From Actinomycetota bacterium (lineage in GTDB: Bacteria > Actinomycetota > Acidimicrobiia > Acidimicrobiales > JACCXE01), in assembly GCA_013697265.1 (NCBI GenBank), contig JACCXE010000060.1, forward strand, positions 1 through 6,482: DNA of 6,482 bases, in the 5' to 3' direction. Each line of letters begins with the position of its first letter. The first letter of the stretch is position 1. The notes beneath the pieces were generated by a model that worked only from the letters and a program-made list of their open reading frames with translations, did no database searches and was not told where the DNA came from. The translations under genes were made by a program, and so were the position numbers. Of the stretch, positions 1 to 4,814 are shown in pieces.

Positions 1-1
1 C

Positions 2-397
2 CGCGTGGCACGCCGCCTCGAGGAACTGACGTTGGTCCGCGCCGCGTTCGCCGACGGGGTGCTCTCCTACTCGAAGGCCAGGGCGATCACCCGTTGTGCG
101 ACGTCGGAGACGGATGCGACGCTGGTCGAGTGGGCACAGCACGCGACCGCTGCGCAGTTGGACAAAGTCGTCGCCGGGCGCCGTTCTGTGGATCGACGTG
201 TACCCGAAGCTCGGTATGTCACGTCTGGCTACGACGACGATGGCTCCTTCCTGCTGCGAGCGCGTCTATCGCCAGAAGTGGGTGCGATCGTGCAGGCGGC
301 GCTGCGATCCGCGCTAGCCGCTCTCAGGACAGGCGCTGCGGAGGAGAAAAGCGGCTCCGCGGAGCCGCTTTCACAGAGTGTCGAAGGGGGGACTTGA
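2..397 (+). pseudogene. DUF222 (13E12-type) protein remnant, N-terminus off the window and C-terminal HNH half missing
   Basis: The frame is open to the left edge, so the GTG at base 5 is probably an internal valine ('VARRLEEL') and the true start lies outside. The stretch 'AFADGVLSYSKARAITRCAT' followed by 'HATAAQLDKVV' and 'RARLSPEVGAIVQAAL' matches the DUF222 domain that precedes an HNH nuclease domain in many actinobacterial proteins. Full-length members are typically several hundred residues and end in HNH; here similarity seems to stop near residue 107 after base 5 (about base 325). The remaining codons read through a palindrome and into the antisense of the tRNA-Leu gene, stopping at TGA 395-397, so the tail is not native protein. 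DUF222-HNH genes are often multicopy and decay easily. I infer a dead 3'-truncated copy; a short expressed fragment cannot be excluded. Family assignment is firm, function of the remnant is not. Confidence 0.75.
348..371 (-). terminator. Intrinsic terminator of tRNA-Leu
   Basis: This is a perfect 24-base palindrome: AAAGCGGCTCCG is followed directly by its reverse complement, so the 12-base arms meet with no spacer and the folded loop would use the central bases. On the minus strand it lies 7 bases past the tRNA 3' end and finishes in TTTT (350-347). That position and the T-tail fit a terminator for the tRNA transcript. Because it is symmetric it could also stop transcription coming from the DUF222 side. 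Confidence 0.75.
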
Positions 398-462
398 ACC
401 CCCACGCCCTTTCGGGCACCAGCCCCTCAAGCTGGCGCGTCTGCCTATTCCGCCACTTCGAC
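379..462 (-). tRNA. tRNA-Leu, anticodon GAG
   Basis: The reverse complement folds as an 84-base type II (long variable arm) tRNA. The acceptor stem is GTCGAAG (462-456) with CTTCGAC (386-380), and the discriminator base is A at 379. The anticodon stem CCAGC/GCTGG encloses the loop TTGAGGG, giving anticodon GAG, which reads leucine CUC and CUU codons. The variable arm is GCCC-GAAA-GGGC, and the T arm is GGGGG-TTCAAGT-CCCCC. The CCA end is not encoded (the minus strand reads A then CTC), so it must be added enzymatically. The terminator follows at once, and the 3' side faces the broken DUF222 gene. Confidence 0.97.
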
Positions 463-475
463 GTTGGGACCGGTC

Positions 476-481
476 AAGTTA
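476..481 (-). promoter_or_regulatory. Possible -10 box for tRNA-Leu
   Basis: The minus strand reads TAACTT, fitting the actinobacterial TANNNT -10 pattern, about 14 bases before the mature tRNA 5' end, which would leave a short leader for RNase P to remove. I see no convincing -35 element at the expected distance (the hexamer there is GCTTTC). This rests on position and a short motif only. Confidence 0.3.
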
Positions 482-509
482 GCGCACCGGGCGATTGGGA
501 AAGCACTCG

Positions 510-515
510 TACACT
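510..515 (+). promoter_or_regulatory. Possible -10 box of a leaderless promoter
   Basis: TACACT fits TANNNT and ends 6 bases before the GTG at 522. At that distance transcription would begin at or next to the start codon, giving a leaderless mRNA, which is common in actinomycetes. There is no purine-rich ribosome binding site before this GTG, which agrees with a leaderless start. No clear -35 hexamer is visible. Confidence 0.4.
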
Positions 516-521
516 CGCACC

Positions 522-866
522 GTGAACGCCTGGGCGCAGCGGCACCGCGAGGCCCTCGAGTCGGCACTAGAGGACGGCGAAACGCTGCACGGCGCCGAGC
601 GCGTGGTGGCGGCGAAACGCCGTCGACCGGACCGCCGTCTGCCCCGCGGCGGCTTCGTCATCGGTGTCACCGATCGGCGCATCGTGATCTGGCGCTCGTC
701 AACCTGGCTGTCACGTCCGCTTGACGTCGTGCGGTCGTGGTCGCTCCACGAGGGCGTCACGCTGTCGGCGGCGCCGCTGGGCCGACTGCATTTGCTGCTG
801 CCTGATCGCAGCGTCGTCACTCTGCGCCCATTCGGTGGGCGCAGCGTCCGCCACCTCGCCCGCTAA
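522..866 (+). CDS. Small hypothetical protein, 114 residues, possibly PH-like fold
   Basis: I do not recognise a named gene. With the GTG at 522 the protein starts 'MNAWAQRHREALESALEDGE', a charged helix-like segment. A beta-rich core follows, roughly residues 44-103: 'GGFVIGVTDRRIVIWRSS', then 'LDVVRSWSLHEGVTLSA', then 'RLHLLLPDRSVVTLRPF'. The 'VTDRRIVIW' strand-turn-strand pattern and the alternation of hydrophobic strands with short turns resemble small bacterial PH-like domain proteins; that is an inference from pattern. There is no signal peptide or membrane segment, so it is probably cytoplasmic. An in-frame TTG at 495 would add 9 residues but has no ribosome binding site; the GTG with TACACT just upstream is preferred. 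It diverges from tRNA-Leu and converges on oppF, with the two stop codons overlapping. It is arginine-rich (basic), especially at residues 33-39 and near the C-terminus. It is probably unrelated to the transporter. Confidence 0.7.
   Translation: MNAWAQRHREALESALEDGETLHGAERVVAAKRRRPDRRLPRGGFVIGVTDRRIVIWRSSTWLSRPLDVVRSWSLHEGVTLSAAPLGRLHLLLPDRSVVTLRPFGGRSVRHLAR
822..844. terminator. Hairpin inside a gene end, candidate transcript end for the opp operon
   Basis: CTGCGCCCA (822-830) and TGGGCGCAG (836-844) are exact reverse complements around a 5-base loop, giving a 9-bp GC-rich stem. It lies in the last codons of the small + strand gene. On the minus strand it begins 18 bases after the oppF stop, where an operon terminator would be expected. 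There is no T-run on either side, so it is not a textbook intrinsic terminator. It may block or mark the end of converging transcripts, or it may simply be coding sequence that happens to fold. Confidence 0.4.
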
Positions 867-1858
867 ACGACGGCGGCGACCTCGGCGAAGTGGCACGCCA
901 CTTGTTGCCCGTTGCCGTGATCGACCAACGGCGGCTCGACCTCGGCGCAGACATCCTGCGCCTTCCAACAACGGGTGCGGAAGCGGCAGCCCGACGGCGG
1001 GTTGACCGGGCTGGGCACGTCGCCCTGCAACACGATGCGGTTGCGCTGCCGCTCTTTGCGCGGATCGGGCACCGGCACCGCAGACAGCAAGGCCTGCGTG
1101 TACGGGTGCATCGGCGTTTCGTACATGGTGGTGCGGTCGCCGATCTCCACGATCTTGCCGAGATACATGACGGCGACGTTGTCGCAGATGTGGCGCACCA
1201 CGGACAGGTCGTGAGCGATGAATACGTAGGCGAGGCCCAGTTCGTCCTGCAGGTCCTCGAGCAGATTCACGACGCCGGCCTGAATGGACACGTCGAGCGC
1301 GGAAACGGGCTCGTCGAGCACAAGCAGTTCAGGGTCGAGGGCCAGGCAGCGAGCGATGCCGATGCGTTGGCGCTGACCACCGGAGAACTCGTGCGGGTAG
1401 CGGTTGGCGTGCTCGGGCTTGAGGTGACACAACTCCATCAACTCGCGCACCCGGGCGTCGGCGGCCTTGCCCCGCAGCGTGCGGTGAATGGCCATGGGCT
1501 CGGCGATAATGCCCTGCACCGTCATGCGCGGATTGAGCGACGCATACGGGTCTTGGAAGACGATCTGCATCTTGGCCCGCAGCGGCCGCATGGTTCGGTT
1601 CGACCGGCCAACGATTTCTTGCCCGCGGAACTTGACCGATCCCGACGTTGCCGGGATGAGGTTGAGCACCATACGACCCGTGGTGGACTTGCCACACCCG
1701 GACTCACCGACGACTCCCAATGTCGCGCCCTTGGCGACCGAAAAACTAACCCCCGCCACCGCGCTTACCCGCGCCACCTCGCTCTGCAGCAAGCCGCCGC
1801 GCACGGAGAAGTTCTTCACCAGGTCGGTGACCTCAAGGATCGGTTCGGTGTCGCTCAT
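863..1858 (-). CDS. oppF: Oligopeptide/dipeptide ABC transporter ATP-binding protein OppF/DppF-like
   Basis: This 331-residue cytoplasmic ATPase is the second of two that power import through OppB/OppC. Visible motifs in order are: Walker A GESGCGKST (51-59), Q-loop Q102 in 'VFQDPYASLNPRMTV', signature FSGGQRQR (158-165), Walker B LLVLDEP (178-184), D-loop SALD (186-189) and H-loop H216 in 'FIAHD'. The C-terminal oligopeptide-transporter domain follows with HPYTQALLSAVP (251-262) and four cysteines C291, C297, C304 and C322. 'DPYASLNPRMTV' and the near-N-terminal 'VKNFSVRGG' are typical of the F rather than the D subunit. The start is the ATG at 1858, which overlaps the oppD stop as ATGA; the longer open frame upstream lies inside oppD and shows no family similarity. 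All ATPase motifs are intact. It is the last gene of the operon, its TAG stop overlapping the stop of the convergent small gene. Dpp, Opp and App labels cannot be separated from sequence alone. Confidence 0.92.
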   Translation of the reverse strand: MSDTEPILEVTDLVKNFSVRGGLLQSEVARVSAVAGVSFSVAKGATLGVVGESGCGKSTTGRMVLNLIPATSGSVKFRGQEIVGRSNRTMRPLRAKMQIVFQDPYASLNPRMTVQGIIAEPMAIHRTLRGKAADARVRELMELCHLKPEHANRYPHEFSGGQRQRIGIARCLALDPELLVLDEPVSALDVSIQAGVVNLLEDLQDELGLAYVFIAHDLSVVRHICDNVAVMYLGKIVEIGDRTTMYETPMHPYTQALLSAVPVPDPRKERQRNRIVLQGDVPSPVNPPSGCRFRTRCWKAQDVCAEVEPPLVDHGNGQQVACHFAEVAAVV

Positions 1859-2904
1859 ACGTGGTCCGTTGTCTTCTCGCCGCCGGCCGCGGCCGACAAG
1901 TCGGTGGTGCTCAGCGGCGGTAGCTGCTCGGCAAAGTGGCAGGCGGCGCGATGCCGTTGCTCGATCGTGCGCAGTTCGGGTCGGATGAGGTCGCACCGAC
2001 CAGGTACCTCCGCGTCATCGCACCGCGGGTGAAAGGCACAGCCCGATGGCACGGCGATCAATGACGGCGGTTGGCCTTTGATGCGGTTGAGCCGCGATAG
2101 ACGCGAACCGTCGACCCGGGGCAATGACGCCAACAAGCCTCGGGTGTACGGATGGCGCGGGTTGTAGAAGAGGTCGTCGACATTGGCCATCTCGACTTCG
2201 CGCCCGGCGTACATCACAACGACGCGGTCGGCCGTGCCTGCGACCACGCCGAGGTCGTGCGTGATCAAGATCACCGACGAGCGCGTTCGCTCTTGAATGC
2301 GCTCGAACACCTCGAGCACTTGGGCTTGGATCGTGACGTCGAGCGCGGTTGTCGGCTCGTCGGCGATGAGCACCGCTGGTTCGTTCGCGATCGACATCGC
2401 GATCATGGCCCGCTGCCGCATACCGCCCGAAAATTCGTGCGGATACTGCCCGGCCCGGTCTTTCGGATTCGGGATGCCAACCGTCTCCAACAGGCCCACG
2501 ACCCGGCGCTCGAGATCGGGGCCGGACACGTCGTGATGCACCTTGATCGCCTCGGCAATCTGGTCGCCCACCTTGAACACGGGGTTCAGCGCTGTCAACG
2601 CGTCTTGGAAGACCATGGCGATCTGCTCGCCGCGAATCGGCTGCATTTCGGCGTCGGTGAGGCCGATGAGTTCGTGTCCGTGCAGCTTCACGCTGCCCGT
2701 CACCTTGGCCGAGCGAGGCAACAGCCCGAGAACGGCCATGGACGTGACGCTCTTGCCCGAACCCGACTCGCCCACGATGCCCAGAGTCTCGTTCTCGTGC
2801 ACGGCGAAGGTCATGCCGGCCACCGCGTGCACGTCGCCGTCGTCGCTGGGGAACGTCACGTGGAGGTCGCGAACCTCGAGGACCGGCTCGAGGGGGCTCG
2901 TCAT
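1855..2904 (-). CDS. oppD: Oligopeptide/dipeptide ABC transporter ATP-binding protein OppD/DppD-like
   Basis: This 349-residue ATPase is the partner of the OppF-like subunit at the cytoplasmic face. Motifs are: Walker A GESGSGKS (45-52), Q-loop Q100 in 'MVFQDALTALNPVFKVGDQI', signature FSGGMRQR (158-165), Walker B VLIADEP (178-184), D-loop TALD (186-189) and H-loop H216 in 'LITHD'. The C-terminal domain carries HPYTRGLLASLPR (251-263) and four cysteines C289, C295, C304 and C322. 'SGGMRQR' and 'ADEPTTALDVTIQAQ' are characteristic of D-type subunits. About 25 residues follow the last cysteine, a hydrophilic tail ending 'GGEKTTDHV'. The ATG at 2904 shares one base with the oppC TGA (TGATG on the coding strand), and its own TGA overlaps the oppF ATG. 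Both arrangements favour coupled translation. Nothing looks broken. The substrate is unknown. Confidence 0.93.
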   Translation of the reverse strand: MTSPLEPVLEVRDLHVTFPSDDGDVHAVAGMTFAVHENETLGIVGESGSGKSVTSMAVLGLLPRSAKVTGSVKLHGHELIGLTDAEMQPIRGEQIAMVFQDALTALNPVFKVGDQIAEAIKVHHDVSGPDLERRVVGLLETVGIPNPKDRAGQYPHEFSGGMRQRAMIAMSIANEPAVLIADEPTTALDVTIQAQVLEVFERIQERTRSSVILITHDLGVVAGTADRVVVMYAGREVEMANVDDLFYNPRHPYTRGLLASLPRVDGSRLSRLNRIKGQPPSLIAVPSGCAFHPRCDDAEVPGRCDLIRPELRTIEQRHRAACHFAEQLPPLSTTDLSAAAGGEKTTDHV

Positions 2905-3788
2905 CAGCGTCTGCTCTGCGGATCAAACGCGTCGCGCAATCCGTCGCCGAGAAAGTTCACGCAGAGCACGGTCAGCAAGATCATTAGGCCCGGGAAATAC
3001 AACAAGTGAGTGTTGACGGAGTAGTTGCCTTCGGCCGAGGAGAGCATGTGGCCCCACGACTCGTCCGGAATCTGAATGCCGAAGCCAAGAAACGACAGCG
3101 TCGATTCGGTGATGATCGCTCCGGCAATCGCCAGCGTCGCGTTCACGAGGATCGGGCCGATGCAGTTGGGCAGGATGTGCCGAGCGATGATCCGCGCGCT
3201 CGAAGCCCCACTCGCCCGCGCCGCCTCGACGTACTCCTTTTCCTTGATTGACAGCACTTGGCCGCGCACGATGCGCGCGACATACATCCATCCGAGCGCG
3301 GCCAGCACGACAATGATCCAGTTGACGGTATGACCGAACTTCTTCAACGCGATGGCCAGCACGGCGATCTGGGGCACGACGAGGAACAGGTCGGTGGCCC
3401 GCATGAGAAACTGGTCTGAGAACTTGCCGAAGTAGCCGGCGATCGATCCCACGACCGTGCCGATCACCGTTGAGATCAACGCAACTGCGAGGCCGATCTT
3501 GAGTGAGATCTGACCCGCGTAGAGCAGAGTCGTCAGCTGGTCGATGCCGAGGTTGTCGGTCCCGAACCAGTGTTTCCCGCCCGGACCGGTGGGTCCGAGC
3601 AACAGGTCTTGCTCGCCGCGTGGGTAGGGAGCGATCCAGTGTGCGCCGAAGCACACCGCGATCAGCACCAGCAGCACGATTGTGGCGACAACGGCGACGC
3701 GGTGGCGCCCGAAGCGGCGGCGCACGAGTTGCCACTGCGAGCGCGGCTCGGCCTCCGCCTCGTTGATGAGTTCCATCTGCTCCATCAT
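2904..3788 (-). CDS. oppC: Oligopeptide/dipeptide ABC transporter permease OppC/DppC-like
   Basis: This 294-residue inner-membrane permease pairs with OppB to form the translocation channel. An N-terminal cytoplasmic segment ('SQWQLVRRRFGRHR') leads into the first membrane helix at about 31-53. The OppC-type motif HWFGTDNLGID follows (73-83), where most relatives have GRD in place of GID. Further hydrophobic helices lie near 98-120, 133-149, 155-173, 210-232 and 265-283. The EAA loop that docks on the ATPases is 'EYVEAARASGASSARIIARH' (185-204) followed by ILPN. The C-terminus 'NFLGDGLRDAFDP' is standard for the family. Two tandem ATGs at 3788 and 3785 are both usable: the first overlaps the oppB stop by four bases (ATGA), the second by one (TGATG), so the protein is 294 or 293 residues. 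Length is normal for the family and no damage is seen. Confidence 0.92.
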   Translation of the reverse strand: MMEQMELINEAEAEPRSQWQLVRRRFGRHRVAVVATIVLLVLIAVCFGAHWIAPYPRGEQDLLLGPTGPGGKHWFGTDNLGIDQLTTLLYAGQISLKIGLAVALISTVIGTVVGSIAGYFGKFSDQFLMRATDLFLVVPQIAVLAIALKKFGHTVNWIIVVLAALGWMYVARIVRGQVLSIKEKEYVEAARASGASSARIIARHILPNCIGPILVNATLAIAGAIITESTLSFLGFGIQIPDESWGHMLSSAEGNYSVNTHLLYFPGLMILLTVLCVNFLGDGLRDAFDPQSRR

Positions 3789-4729
3789 GAGAGGCGGATC
3801 CGCGGGTCAAGCACGCCGTAGAGCAGGTCGGCGACGAGGTTGAAAAAGATGATGAGCACCGCGGCTACGAGCATCCAGGCCTCGAGCACGTAGGCGTCGC
3901 CTTGCTGGATGGCGCTGAAGAACACGCGACCCATGCCGCCGATGGAAAAGATCTGCTCGGTAATGATCAGGCCACCGAACAGGGCGCCAAAGTCGAGGGC
4001 GACAACGGTGACAAACGGAATCAACGCGTTCCGGAGCGCATGCTTGAGTATCACCTTGCGGGGTCGCAGGCCCTTGGCCCGCGCCGTACGGACGTAGTCC
4101 GCGTTCAAGGCGTCGAGCATCGAGGCCCGCTCGTACCGGCTCCACGAGGCGACGATCTGCACGCATAGCGTCGCTATCGGCAATGGCAAATGCCTTAAAT
4201 AATCCAGGTCGAAGCCCTGAGAGTCGCCGCTGTGGAGGCCGAGCGACAGCAACCAGTGGTGGCGGACCGCGAAAAATTGGATCGCGATGAGTCCGAACCA
4301 GAAGGGCGGCATTGCCACCCCGATGTAGGACAACCCGGTGAACGTGTAGTCGAGCGCGGAGTACTGCCGCACCGCGGAGTACACGCCCACCGCGAGCGCG
4401 ATCACACACGAAACGGCGGCGCCGATGAGGATCAGCTGCAGGGTGTTGCCCATCCCGCGCCGGATCGTCTTGCTGACTTCGTCGCGGGTTACTTCGCTTT
4501 TGCCGAAGTCTCCCTGCGCTGCCCCCTTGAGCCACCGGCCGTATTGCGTGGCGAGCGGGTCATCGAGACCGAGCCGCTGCTGCTCGCGGATCCGCACCTG
4601 CGGATCACGCGAAGCAGCGAGTCGGGCCGTTGGATCGAACGTTGTTCGTACAAAGACGAACAACAAAAACGAAGCGATGAGCAAGACCGGTATCGAATAG
4701 GCCACGCGCCGAATCGAATAGGTCAACAC
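3785..4729 (-). CDS. oppB: Oligopeptide/dipeptide ABC transporter permease OppB/DppB-like
   Basis: This 314-residue inner-membrane permease is the other half of the channel. The first helix is at about 10-28 and is followed by a periplasmic-type segment with 'LGLDDPLATQYGRWLKGAAQ' and 'GDFGKS', the usual OppB landmark. More helices lie near 97-120, 130-153, 181-197, 236-256 and 283-305. The EAA loop is 'DYVRTARAKGLRPRKVILKH' (211-230), continuing ALRNALIP. The ending 'LLYGVLDPRIRLS' is diagnostic for the family. The start is GTG at 4729, with AGGGG five bases upstream as ribosome binding site; that site lies in a possible hairpin. The gene follows oppA after an 85-base gap and overlaps oppC at its stop. 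GTG plus a pairable ribosome binding site would keep expression below that of oppA, which is an inference. Confidence 0.92.
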   Translation of the reverse strand: MLTYSIRRVAYSIPVLLIASFLLFVFVRTTFDPTARLAASRDPQVRIREQQRLGLDDPLATQYGRWLKGAAQGDFGKSEVTRDEVSKTIRRGMGNTLQLILIGAAVSCVIALAVGVYSAVRQYSALDYTFTGLSYIGVAMPPFWFGLIAIQFFAVRHHWLLSLGLHSGDSQGFDLDYLRHLPLPIATLCVQIVASWSRYERASMLDALNADYVRTARAKGLRPRKVILKHALRNALIPFVTVVALDFGALFGGLIITEQIFSIGGMGRVFFSAIQQGDAYVLEAWMLVAAVLIIFFNLVADLLYGVLDPRIRLS

Positions 4730-4732
4730 CGC

Positions 4733-4756
4733 GGCCCCTGGTGCATCGAAGGGGCC
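4733..4756 (-). promoter_or_regulatory. Hairpin covering the oppB ribosome binding site
   Basis: On the coding (minus) strand GGCCCCT (4756-4750) and AGGGGCC (4739-4733) can form a 7-bp stem around a 10-base loop. The second arm contains the AGGGG ribosome binding site of oppB, three bases before the GTG start. Folding would hide the site; ribosomes finishing oppA stop about 60 bases upstream and would not open it directly. The pairing is exact in the sequence; a regulatory effect is inferred. Confidence 0.45.
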
Positions 4757-4761
4757 AGCGC

Positions 4762-4806
4762 CGACGTGGAGGGGCCCCGGCGAACCGGAGCCCCTCGGTC
4801 ACGTCG
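4762..4806 (-). promoter_or_regulatory. Long intergenic hairpin between oppA and oppB
   Basis: On the coding strand the inner stem pairs 4795-4785 (AGGGGCTCCGG) with 4780-4770 (CCGGGGCCCCT) around a TTCG loop; ten pairs are Watson-Crick and one is T-G. It continues through the pair 4796/4769 and then, past a three-base bulge (4799-4797), through CGACGTG (4806-4800) with CACGTCG (4768-4762). That makes about 19 pairs starting 8 bases after the oppA stop. There is no T-run after it, so I read it as a 3'-end protecting or processing structure, or partial attenuator, for oppA mRNA, rather than a full terminator. Hairpins after the binding-protein gene are a known way to raise its level relative to the permease genes. 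Confidence 0.6.
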
Positions 4807-4814
4807 ACAGGGCT

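Noticed and set aside
5..7. GTG at base 5 as the start of the DUF222 gene
   Set aside because: The frame is already open at the edge, and the residue fits a conserved internal position just before the 'LxEL' segment; the N-terminal part of the domain should lie outside.
479..820. A 113-codon open frame on the - strand over the small gene
   Set aside because: It is Arg/Ser-rich with no recognisable domain, and it lies opposite a frame with an ordered beta-strand pattern and a plausible promoter.
1859..1996. A 46-residue N-terminal extension of oppF
   Set aside because: The frame is open upstream of 1858 but overlaps the oppD coding end, has low-complexity Arg-rich sequence, and is not part of the ATPase family. 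The ATG at 1858 fits both family length and operon coupling.
890..2032. A 380-codon open frame on the + strand opposite oppF
   Set aside because: It is the antisense shadow of a high-GC ABC ATPase gene. Its His/Arg/Val-rich composition is typical of such shadows and the opposite strand has every ATPase motif in order.
2152..3009. A 285-codon open frame on the + strand opposite oppD
   Set aside because: It is the same kind of antisense shadow: it runs across the oppD/oppC junction, shows no recognisable domain, and lies opposite a well-supported gene.
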